Positions 1-7,218 of a DNA stretch of 18,664 nucleotides are shown here, one piece after another. Every line of letters begins with the position of its first letter. Position 1 is the first letter of the stretch. The stretch comes from Gammaproteobacteria bacterium RBG_16_57_12. GTDB taxonomy: Bacteria > Pseudomonadota > Gammaproteobacteria > RBG-16-57-12. The stretch is taken from assembly GCA_001801365.1 (NCBI GenBank), contig MGXL01000097.1:10151-28814 (forward strand), given 5' to 3'. A program made the translations under genes and the position numbers. Under the pieces are notes generated by a model. That model worked only from the letters and a program-made list of their open reading frames with translations. It searched no databases and was not told the origin of the DNA.

Positions 1-1005
1 ATGTTCTTGCTGGGTGGCAACATGATGCAGGGTTTGCAGCAGATATTTATTACGGCATTTCAGTTCGATCGTGCCATGGCCTTTGATGAAACATTGCTAC
101 TCGATACCCTGCTGAGCGCTTTTGGCGGTGCATTATATATGTTGTTACCATTCTTCATTATTGTCCTGCTGGCGGCATTGCTCGCACCACTGCTTATGGG
201 AGGATGGTCGTTCAGCACCACTTCCCTGGCATTCAATGTCGAAAAACTGGATCCCATCAAGGGGCTGGGCCGTGTGTTCAGCTGGAAGGGCATTATAGAG
301 CTGATCAAGGCCCTGGCAAAGTTTTTCCTGGTGGCATCTGTCGGCGTATTTCTGTTGTGGTTCAATACCGAGGATTTTTTATCACTGACTTATGAGCCGC
401 TTGAGGTGGCAGTTTCGCATGTGGGCTCGCTGTTATTGTTGTCTTTTTTCCTGCTTGCCGCGGTGCTGGTTTTGATCGCGGGAGTGGATGTCCCGTTTCA
501 GCTCTGGGATCACAACCGTCAACTGAAGATGACCCGCCAGGAAATCAGGGATGAATATAAACAGACGGAAGGCAGCCCCGAGGTCAAGCGACGCATTCGG
601 TCCATGCAGGTGGAAATCGCCCGCCGGCGCATGATGGAAGAAGTGCCCAAGGCCGATGTGGTGATCACCAACCCGACACATTATGCGGTCGCACTGCGTT
701 ATGACCAGGTCAAAATGGGTGCGCCGCAGGTTGTAGCCAAGGGGCGCGGCCTGGTTGCGGCGAATATCCGCGCCGTTGCCGAAGAACATGAGGTGATGAT
801 CATGTCGGCGCCGCCGTTGGCGCGCGCGCTTTATCACAGCACCGAGCTGGGCCAGGAAATACCGCAAGGCCTCTATATGGCGGTAGCCCAGGTACTGGCC
901 TATATCTATCAATTGAAACGCTATCAGGCCGGGGAGGGCGGTGAGCCCGGCCAGGTCGATCCGAATGATTTTCCCATCCCCGATGATTTGAAGAAGGATG
1001 AATAG
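1..1005 (+). CDS. flhB: FlhB, flagellar type III export gate/substrate-switch protein (5' end cut off by window)
   Basis: FlhB is an inner-membrane component of the flagellar export apparatus. Its self-cleaving cytoplasmic domain switches export from rod/hook to filament substrates. The visible 334 residues contain hydrophobic segments at about 45-67, 103-121 and 141-164, then the cytoplasmic domain with the NPTH autocleavage motif at residues 224-227 (nt 670-681), followed by the conserved YAVALRY strand. In Salmonella FlhB the motif is at 269-272, so about 45 N-terminal residues (usually a charged stretch and part of the first membrane segment) are missing. The gene is therefore open at the left edge, and the ATG at base 1 is probably an internal methionine. 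It ends 2 nt before flhA, as expected for a flhBA unit. Identity is very secure; the true start is outside the window. Confidence 0.96.
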   Translation: MFLLGGNMMQGLQQIFITAFQFDRAMAFDETLLLDTLLSAFGGALYMLLPFFIIVLLAALLAPLLMGGWSFSTTSLAFNVEKLDPIKGLGRVFSWKGIIELIKALAKFFLVASVGVFLLWFNTEDFLSLTYEPLEVAVSHVGSLLLLSFFLLAAVLVLIAGVDVPFQLWDHNRQLKMTRQEIRDEYKQTEGSPEVKRRIRSMQVEIARRRMMEEVPKADVVITNPTHYAVALRYDQVKMGAPQVVAKGRGLVAANIRAVAEEHEVMIMSAPPLARALYHSTELGQEIPQGLYMAVAQVLAYIYQLKRYQAGEGGEPGQVDPNDFPIPDDLKKDE

Positions 1006-1007
1006 TT

Positions 1008-3089
1008 ATGGATTTTGCGCGCTTGTATCAACTCTTTATGCAAATGCTACGAGATGGCGTGGTGGCGCCAGTCATGGTGCTGGCGATGCTGGCAATGCTG
1101 GTCGTGCCATTGCCGCCCTTGATGCTCGATATGCTGTTTACCTTCAATATAGCCTTAAGCATGATTGTTCTGCTGGCGGTTATTTATATCAACCGGCCCC
1201 TGGAACTGGCCGTGTTTCCGACCATGTTGCTGATCGCCACCCTGATGCGCCTTGCCCTGAACGTGGCATCCACCCGTGTGGTGTTGCTGGAAGGGCATAC
1301 GGGCACCGATGCGGCGGGCAAGGTTATCCAGTCCTTCGGCGAGTTTGTGGTAGGAGGTAACTACGCCGTCGGTATCGTCGTCTTTGCCATTCTGGTCATT
1401 ATCAACTTCGTCGTCGTCACCAAGGGCGCCGGTCGGGTCTCGGAAGTGTCTGCGCGGTTTACTCTCGATGCCATGCCCGGCAAACAGATGGCGATCGATG
1501 CCGACCTGAACTCCGGCATTATCGGACAGGAAGAAGCGAAACAGCGCCGTCTCGAGATAGTGCGTGAAGCCGATTTTTACGGGGCAATGGATGGCGCCAG
1601 TAAATTCGTGCGCGGTGACGCCATTGCCGGCATCCTGATTTTATTCGTGTGCCTGCTTGGCGGTATTGGCATCGGGATGTTGCAGCATGATATGTCCATT
1701 GGCGATGCCTTGCGCAATTATACCTTGTTGACCATCGGTGATGGTCTGGTGGCGCAGATTCCTTCTTTAATGCTCTCCACTGCCGCCGCCATTATGGTTA
1801 CCCGCGTGTCATCCGAAGAAGACATGGGTAAACAGATATTCTCCCAGGTGTTCAGTAAGGCCAGGGTACTTTACATTACTGCGGGCGTCATTGGCTTAAT
1901 GGGCTTGATACCCGGGATGCCGAATATGGCGTTTTTGGTGCTGGCGGCTGTGATAGGGGGTGCCGCCTATCTGATGGTTAAACGCCAGGCTGCTCAGGCG
2001 CAGGCCCTGGAACCGGCGCCGGTGGTTGCCGCGCCCGCGCCCGAGATCAGGGAGCTTAGCTGGGATGATATGGCGCCGGTGGATCTGATTGGCCTGGAGG
2101 TTGGTTATCGACTGATCCCGATGGTGGACAAGACTCAGGGTGGTCAGTTGATGTCGCGCATTAAAGGCGTGCGTAAAAAATTATCTCAGGAACTGGGGTT
2201 TCTCATCCCATCGGTACATATCCGCGACAATCTCGATCTGGGCCCCAACACCTATCGTATTGCGTTGCTGGGTGCCGTGGTGGGTGAAGCAGATGTCTAT
2301 CCGGATAAGGAATTGGCAATCAATCCGGGGCAGGTGTTCGGAGCCCTGCAAGGCATCAAGTGTAAAGACCCTGCCTTCGGCCTGGATGCGGTATGGATAG
2401 AGGCTGAATTGCGCGATCAGGCGCAAACCCATGGCTATACCGTGGTCGATGCCAGTACCGTGATAGCGACACACCTGAGTCATCTGTTGCAGACTCATGC
2501 GCATGAATTGCTGGGCCGTGAAGAAGCGCAGCAACTATTGACCAATCTGGCCAAGACCTCGCCCAAGCTGGTTGAGGAGCTGGTGCCCAAGACCCTGTCT
2601 TTGGGCATCGTCCTGAAAGTATTGCAAAACCTGCTGGCAGAAAACATACCCGTACGCGATATGCGCACTATTGCCGAAACCCTGGCGGATCATGCCCCGC
2701 AGAGTCAAAATCCCGCAGTGCTGACAGCTGTGGTGCGTGCCGCACTGGGGCGGACAATTGTTCAGAGTATCAACGGGATGGAGAAGGAGTTATCGGTGAT
2801 TACCCTGGACCCGGCCCTGGAACAGATATTGCAGCAGAATGTGCAGGTGTCAGGTGAAGGTGGCGTTGGTCTGGAGCCGGGCATGGTGGATCGGCTGAAT
2901 ACGGCACTGGTGCAAAGCGTGCAGCGACTGGAGGCCATGGGCAAGGCCCCGGTGCTGCTGGTCTCTGCAGCCATCAGGACCATGCTGGCGCGTTTATTCA
3001 GGCATGCCCTGCCGAGTTTGCATGTCCTGGCCTTCAACGAAATACCGGATGACAAGCAAATAAAGATTATTGCCTCGATCGGCAGATAA
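1008..3089 (+). CDS. flhA: FlhA, flagellar export gate protein
   Basis: FlhA is the large ring-forming subunit of the flagellar type III export gate. It couples proton-motive force to export and docks chaperone-substrate complexes through its C-terminal domain. The 693 residues match the usual family length. Roughly residues 15-330 hold about eight membrane segments, and about 350-693 form the cytoplasmic domain. The FHIPEP-family block lies at about 138-172 (TKGAGRVSEVSARF, then LDAMPGKQMAIDADL). R143, R150, D154 and D204 correspond, with an offset of 4, to charged residues R147, R154, D158 and D208 studied in Salmonella FlhA. The ATG is 2 nt after the flhB stop, with an AAGGA ribosome site at 994-998, indicating co-transcription and coupling with flhB. 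Confidence 0.98.
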   Translation: MDFARLYQLFMQMLRDGVVAPVMVLAMLAMLVVPLPPLMLDMLFTFNIALSMIVLLAVIYINRPLELAVFPTMLLIATLMRLALNVASTRVVLLEGHTGTDAAGKVIQSFGEFVVGGNYAVGIVVFAILVIINFVVVTKGAGRVSEVSARFTLDAMPGKQMAIDADLNSGIIGQEEAKQRRLEIVREADFYGAMDGASKFVRGDAIAGILILFVCLLGGIGIGMLQHDMSIGDALRNYTLLTIGDGLVAQIPSLMLSTAAAIMVTRVSSEEDMGKQIFSQVFSKARVLYITAGVIGLMGLIPGMPNMAFLVLAAVIGGAAYLMVKRQAAQAQALEPAPVVAAPAPEIRELSWDDMAPVDLIGLEVGYRLIPMVDKTQGGQLMSRIKGVRKKLSQELGFLIPSVHIRDNLDLGPNTYRIALLGAVVGEADVYPDKELAINPGQVFGALQGIKCKDPAFGLDAVWIEAELRDQAQTHGYTVVDASTVIATHLSHLLQTHAHELLGREEAQQLLTNLAKTSPKLVEELVPKTLSLGIVLKVLQNLLAENIPVRDMRTIAETLADHAPQSQNPAVLTAVVRAALGRTIVQSINGMEKELSVITLDPALEQILQQNVQVSGEGGVGLEPGMVDRLNTALVQSVQRLEAMGKAPVLLVSAAIRTMLARLFRHALPSLHVLAFNEIPDDKQIKIIASIGR

Positions 3090-3124
3090 CGGGAATCAAC
3101 TAACCAAAGACAAGGTATACGCGC

Positions 3125-4387
3125 ATGAAAATCAAACGTTATTTTGCGCCAGACATCCGTAGGGCCATCCGTATGGTCCGTGAAGAGCAGGGGCCGGAGG
3201 CCGTTATTTTGTCAAACCGCCAGATTGAAGGTGGAGTGGAGATAGTCGCCGCCATTGACTATGATGAAAGACTGCTGTCAAATGAAGATGTTACCAGTAA
3301 AACTTCAGATCATACTTCAGATAATGCCTCAAAAGGAGAGTCTGGTACCAGGCCGCGTGGAGTCGGGGCCTATGCCAGGCTAAAGCAGGAGCAGGGCGAC
3401 AAACGGGAATGGCAGGCTCAGCTGTCCGATGACACCCATTGGGTACAGGACCCGGCCCTGGTGGAAATGCGCAGGGAAATAAAAGACTTACGAAGCCTGC
3501 TTGAGTGCCAGATGTCCGGGTTGGCCTGGGGAGATCTCGAGCGCCGACAACCCTTGCATGCCAGGCTGGTGAGAAGCCTGATGGGTCTGGGACTGGGGGC
3601 AGAGATAAGCCGTGAACTGGTCAGGGAGATACCGCTAGATATGGCCTTTGACCAGGCATGGTTAAAGGTAATTGCTATACTTGTTAAGAGGATAGCGGTA
3701 ACGGATGACGATATTTTGACGCAGGGTGGTGTGGTGGCATTACTGGGCGCAACGGGTGTGGGTAAAACCACGACGATCGCCAAACTGGCGGCACGGTATA
3801 CATTGCGGCATGGAAAGAATTCAGTGGCCTTGATCAGTACTGACAATTTTCGTGTCGGCGCCCATGAACAGCTGCGGATCTATGGCCGGATACTGGGTGC
3901 CCCCGTGCTGGTGGCAACGTCTCCCCCTGAGTTGCAGGATGCCATCGGCAGCCAGCTGGATAAGGGGCTCATTTTGATCGATACGGCCGGATTTGCGCCT
4001 CTGGATGAACGTATCAAGGAGCAGAGGAGTCTGTTCCGGGTGGCGAATTCCCCGATCAGACACTATCTGGTATTGTCCGCGACGACCCAGATCCAGGGCG
4101 TGCATCAGGCCGTGAGGCAATATCAGGGACTTGAATTCAGTGGGACGATTCTGACCAAACTCGATGAGGCAGGCAGTATGGGACCGGTATTATCGACAGT
4201 GATTGACCACCACCTGCCGGTCGCCTACGTCAGCACTGGACAGAAGGTCCCCGAGGATATCGCACCGGCCAGGGCGAGCAATCTGGCCAACCACTGTGTG
4301 AGCATTGCACAGGGGAAACACCAATTGCCTGATGATGAGGCTATCGAGATGGCGTACGGGAGCATGGTGGTAACTTCGAATGTCTAG
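3125..4387 (+). CDS. flhF: FlhF, SRP-type GTPase for flagellar placement
   Basis: FlhF is a signal-recognition-particle family GTPase that recruits the first basal-body components and sets polar flagellar position. The 420-residue product shows the B domain at about 1-70 (MKIKRYFAPDIRRAI...), a variable linker (about 80-120), a helical N domain and the G domain. Nucleotide-binding motifs are the P-loop GATGVGKT at 208-215, DTAG at 286-289 and TKLDE at 344-348; STDNFRVGAHEQL, about 30 residues after the P-loop, is the SRP-type G2 region. DTAG is followed by F rather than the M, R or L often seen. The gene starts 35 nt after flhA with only a weak AAGGT ribosome site (3112-3116), and its end overlaps flhG by 8 nt. 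That fits the FlhF/FlhG pair acting together in polar flagellates. Confidence 0.97.
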   Translation: MKIKRYFAPDIRRAIRMVREEQGPEAVILSNRQIEGGVEIVAAIDYDERLLSNEDVTSKTSDHTSDNASKGESGTRPRGVGAYARLKQEQGDKREWQAQLSDDTHWVQDPALVEMRREIKDLRSLLECQMSGLAWGDLERRQPLHARLVRSLMGLGLGAEISRELVREIPLDMAFDQAWLKVIAILVKRIAVTDDDILTQGGVVALLGATGVGKTTTIAKLAARYTLRHGKNSVALISTDNFRVGAHEQLRIYGRILGAPVLVATSPPELQDAIGSQLDKGLILIDTAGFAPLDERIKEQRSLFRVANSPIRHYLVLSATTQIQGVHQAVRQYQGLEFSGTILTKLDEAGSMGPVLSTVIDHHLPVAYVSTGQKVPEDIAPARASNLANHCVSIAQGKHQLPDDEAIEMAYGSMVVTSNV

Positions 4388-5261
4388 TGTAACAGCGGAT
4401 CAGGCACAAGGAATGCGTCGTATGGCCAAGCCACGCCCGGTACGGGTAATCGCCGTTACCAGCGGCAAGGGGGGTGTGGGTAAGACTAACATTACGGTAA
4501 ATCTGGCAATAGCCCTTGCACAGGCCGGTAAGGATGTAATGATCATGGACGCCGACCTGGGGCTGGCCAATATTGATGTCCTGCTGGGTGTGTATCCGAA
4601 ATATAATCTCTCTCACTTGGTCAATGGCGAGCGCACCCTGGAAGAAATTATCATTAACGGACCGGAAGGCATCCGTATCATTCCGGCGGCTTCCGGGATA
4701 CAACGGATGGCTGATCTGACCAAGGCTCAGCATGCCGGGCTGATCAACGCATTCAGTGAGCTGAGTGTTGATCTGGATGTATTGCTGGTTGATACGGCGG
4801 CGGGGATATCGGATAGTGTGCTCAGTTTTAGCAAGGCCTCGCAGGATGTACTTGTGGTAATATGCGATGAACCGACGTCCCTGACGGATGCCTACGCCTT
4901 GATCAAGATATTGAACCGGGATTTCGCTATACCGCGCTTCCGCGTGGTGTCCAATATGGTTGATAGCGCCAACGGGGGGCGGGAGCTGTTCGCCAAGCTG
5001 GCCAGGGTTACGGACCACTATCTGGATGTTACCTTGGATTATGCGGGAGCAATCCCGTATGATGAGTACTTGCGAAAATCAGTACAGAAACAGCGCGCCG
5101 TGGTCGATGCTTACCCTAGAAGCAAGGCGGCGATGGCGTTCAGGAGCCTGGCCAAGAAAATCGAAGAATGGCCGATTCCATTGAGTCCGATGGGCCATGT
5201 GGAATTTTTTCTCGAAAGATTGATTGAGTCCGGACAGTGCGAACAAAAGGTGATTACATGA
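4380..5261 (+). CDS. flhG: FlhG (FleN), MinD-like ATPase limiting flagellar number
   Basis: FlhG/FleN is a MinD/ParA-family ATPase that counts flagella by stimulating the FlhF GTPase and, in Pseudomonas and Vibrio, restraining the FleQ/FlrA activator. The 293 residues include a deviant Walker A box SGKGGVGKT at 28-36, the Walker A' DADLGLANIDVLLG at 57-70 and a switch motif LLVDTAAGISDSV near 135-147. Residues 7-13 read DQAQGMR, matching the DQAxxLR activator motif known to trigger FlhF, with M in place of L. The C-terminus ends in charged and amphipathic residues, as expected for a membrane-targeting helix. The start lies 8 nt inside flhF and the stop overlaps fliA by ATGA, so the three genes are likely translationally coupled. 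Confidence 0.96.
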   Translation: MSSVTADQAQGMRRMAKPRPVRVIAVTSGKGGVGKTNITVNLAIALAQAGKDVMIMDADLGLANIDVLLGVYPKYNLSHLVNGERTLEEIIINGPEGIRIIPAASGIQRMADLTKAQHAGLINAFSELSVDLDVLLVDTAAGISDSVLSFSKASQDVLVVICDEPTSLTDAYALIKILNRDFAIPRFRVVSNMVDSANGGRELFAKLARVTDHYLDVTLDYAGAIPYDEYLRKSVQKQRAVVDAYPRSKAAMAFRSLAKKIEEWPIPLSPMGHVEFFLERLIESGQCEQKVIT

Positions 5262-5992
5262 GCGGGTTGGCAATGTATGTGGCCGAGAAAAAACGGCGCA
5301 ACAATACCGATGAGCTGGTCACACAGCATGCCCCCTTGGTAAAACGTATTGCCTACCACCTGATGGGACGGCTTCCCTCAAATATCCAGGCCGACGATCT
5401 TATCCAGGCCGGCATGATCGGTCTGCTTGAGGCCGCCCGCAATTATGATGAGAATCAGGGCGCCAGTTTTAAGACCTATGCCGGTATCCGTATCCGCGGG
5501 GCAATGCTGGATGAAATCCGGAAAAATGACTGGGTACCCAGATCGGTACACAAGAATGCCCGTGAAATCGCGCAGATAGTCCGGGGAATCGAAAACAAAA
5601 CCGGCCGTGATGCTCGCGACCGTGAAATCGCCAAAGAAATGAGCCTGTCCCTCGAGGAGTACCACAAGCTGCTCCAGTCCGCCAGTGGCCAGCGTATTTT
5701 CAGTTTCGAAGATACCAGCAATGATGGCAAGTCCATGGCGGAGACCTATGCCGACGACCGCACCGGACCCTTTGATCTTCTGCAATCCGAAGGCTTCCGC
5801 CAGCAGTTGATCGATGCGATCGCCGGCCTTCCCGAACGTGAACGCCTTGTAATGGCCCTCTATTACGATGAAGAATTAAATTTACGCGAAATCGGGGCGA
5901 TAATAGGTGTAAGCGAATCACGCGTCAGCCAAATCCACAGTCAGGCCGTCATTCGACTCCAGGCCCGCCTGGCCGAGTGGGTAAATCCATAA
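5258..5992 (+). CDS. fliA: FliA, sigma-28 flagellar sigma factor
   Basis: FliA directs RNA polymerase to late flagellar and chemotaxis promoters. From the ATG at 5258 the product is 244 residues, close to the family norm. Region 2 is clear ([21 protein letters not shown], then [17 protein letters not shown] and [26 protein letters not shown]), and region 4 ends the protein ([40 protein letters not shown], a helix-turn-helix). A longer GTG start at 5237 is possible. The 5258 ATG is preferred because it forms an ATGA overlap with the flhG stop and has AAAAGG at 5245-5250, 7 nt upstream. No anti-sigma flgM gene is in the window. Confidence 0.97.
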   Translation: MSGLAMYVAEKKRRNNTDELVTQHAPLVKRIAYHLMGRLPSNIQADDLIQAGMIGLLEAARNYDENQGASFKTYAGIRIRGAMLDEIRKNDWVPRSVHKNAREIAQIVRGIENKTGRDARDREIAKEMSLSLEEYHKLLQSASGQRIFSFEDTSNDGKSMAETYADDRTGPFDLLQSEGFRQQLIDAIAGLPERERLVMALYYDEELNLREIGAIIGVSESRVSQIHSQAVIRLQARLAEWVNP

Positions 5993-6037
5993 TCCATTTG
6001 TTGTTTTACGCGTAGAATCCAATTCAAGCAGTGCGCC

Positions 6038-6043
6038 GGAGGT
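6038..6043 (+). promoter_or_regulatory. Ribosome binding site fixing the TTG start of cheY
   Basis: GGAGGT lies 4 nt before the TTG at 6048 and 16 nt before the ATG at 6060. The spacing favours the TTG start, giving the MDKNMKIL N-terminus also seen in Vibrio-type CheY. Confidence 0.65.
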
Positions 6044-6047
6044 CGTC

Positions 6048-6434
6048 TTGGATAAAAATATGAAGATTCTCATCGTCGATGATTTCTCTACGATGCGCCG
6101 TATTATTAAAAATCTGCTACGTGATCTGGGATTTACCAATACGACTGAAGCGGATGATGGTAATACCGCCCTGCCCATGCTGCGTAACGGCAACTTTGAT
6201 TTTCTGATTACCGACTGGAATATGCCCGGGATGTCGGGCCTCGACCTGCTCAAGACCGTTCGTGCCGACGCAAAACTATGCAAGCTTCCCGTGCTGATGG
6301 TGACTGCGGAGTCCAAAAAAGAACAGATTATTGAAGCGGCCCAGGCTGGCGTCAACGGCTATATCGTGAAACCGTTTACCGCCGCCACCTTGAAAGAAAA
6401 GATTGAAAAGATCTTTGAGCGTCTCAACGCTTAA
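6048..6434 (+). CDS. cheY: CheY, chemotaxis response regulator
   Basis: CheY is phosphorylated by CheA and binds the flagellar switch FliM to change motor rotation. The 128-residue single receiver domain has the acidic pocket D11/D12, the phosphorylation site D56 (in ITDWNMPGM), the switch threonine T86 and aromatic Y105, and the conserved K108. These correspond to D12/D13, D57, T87, Y106 and K109 of E. coli CheY. The TTG start is preferred (GGAGGT at 6038-6043); the ATG at 6060 would remove only four residues. A 55-nt gap separates it from fliA and holds no recognisable sigma-28 site. CheZ follows closely. Confidence 0.97.
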   Translation: MDKNMKILIVDDFSTMRRIIKNLLRDLGFTNTTEADDGNTALPMLRNGNFDFLITDWNMPGMSGLDLLKTVRADAKLCKLPVLMVTAESKKEQIIEAAQAGVNGYIVKPFTAATLKEKIEKIFERLNA

Positions 6435-6457
6435 TTACCCTGACCATGATCAGTATT

Positions 6458-6463
6458 GGGGAG
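6458..6463 (+). promoter_or_regulatory. Ribosome binding site fixing the GTG start of cheZ
   Basis: GGGGAG ends 6 nt before the GTG at 6470. The alternative upstream ATG at 6446 has no purine-rich sequence before it (ttaattaccctgacc), so translation probably begins at the GTG. Confidence 0.6.
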
Positions 6464-6469
6464 CTGCCG

Positions 6470-7207
6470 GTGAGTGATACCAAACCAAAAGATAATCTCC
6501 TGGAAAAACTCAAGAAACTGATCACCCATCTGGAAAGCGGCGATGATCAGCAGGCACTGGTTCTTCTTGATGAATTGTCCAGCGGACGAGACAGCTATCT
6601 GTTTCTGGAGCTGGGCAAGCTGACACGCAAGCTGCATGATTCCCTGACCAACTTCCAGCTCGATACCCGGCTGATCGGCCTGGCCAATAATGACATCCCG
6701 GATGCCAAGGAACGGCTCAACTATGTCATCAGCATGACCGAGCAATCAGCCAACCGCACCCTGGGTGCGGTGGAACAATCCATTGCCATTCTCGATGACC
6801 TGCAGGACCAGGCGGTTCAAGTAAATCAGAACTGGGGCCGATTTATGCGCAAGGAGCTGTCCATTGATGAATTCCGTGAATTAACCCGCGGGGTAACACG
6901 GCTGCTGGAGACCGCCGGCGCGCAGAATCTGACCGTCAGGAATAACCTGAATGAAGTGCTGATGGCGCAGGAATTTCAGGATCTGACATCACAAATCATC
7001 CGCAAGGTGATACGGCTGGTGGAGGAGCTGGAAGTCAATATGATCACGCTGATCAAGATTTCAGGCGGCCTGGACAAAACACCTGGCGCCGGCCCCGAGG
7101 CCAGTGGTGATCTGAGTGGGCCGGCGGTGCCCGGGGTTTCGACCAGCAAGGCGTCGCTATCAAGTCAGGATGAGGTGGACGATCTGTTATCAAGTCTTGG
7201 TTTTTAA
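6470..7207 (+). CDS. cheZ: CheZ, CheY-P phosphatase
   Basis: CheZ removes phosphate from CheY-P and terminates the motor-switching signal. The 245-residue helical protein contains the catalytic pattern DLTSQ at residues 171-175, matching D143 and Q147 of E. coli CheZ, in the long hairpin helix. The C-terminus QDEVDDLLSSLGF is nearly identical to the CheY-binding tail of enterobacterial CheZ, joined by a Gly/Pro/Ser-rich linker (about 205-230). The start was set at GTG 6470 on the strength of GGGGAG at 6458-6463; an in-frame ATG at 6446 would add eight residues (MISIGELP). It lies between cheY and cheA, and the cheA ATG follows 12 nt after its stop. Confidence 0.96.
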   Translation: MSDTKPKDNLLEKLKKLITHLESGDDQQALVLLDELSSGRDSYLFLELGKLTRKLHDSLTNFQLDTRLIGLANNDIPDAKERLNYVISMTEQSANRTLGAVEQSIAILDDLQDQAVQVNQNWGRFMRKELSIDEFRELTRGVTRLLETAGAQNLTVRNNLNEVLMAQEFQDLTSQIIRKVIRLVEELEVNMITLIKISGGLDKTPGAGPEASGDLSGPAVPGVSTSKASLSSQDEVDDLLSSLGF

Positions 7208-7218
7208 AAGGGCAAGCA

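Noticed and set aside
1..3. ATG at base 1 as the true flhB start
   Set aside because: The NPTH site would then be about 45 residues too early, and the usual charged N-terminus is missing; the gene is open at the window edge.
5237..5239. GTG start for fliA
   Set aside because: No ribosome site before it; the ATG at 5258 has AAAAGG 7 nt upstream and forms an ATGA overlap with flhG.
5993..6047. Sigma-28 promoter before cheY
   Set aside because: No TAAA-N15-GCCGATAA-like pair could be found in the gap.
6446..6448. ATG start for cheZ
   Set aside because: No Shine-Dalgarno upstream, whereas the GTG at 6470 has GGGGAG at a good distance. Remains possible.
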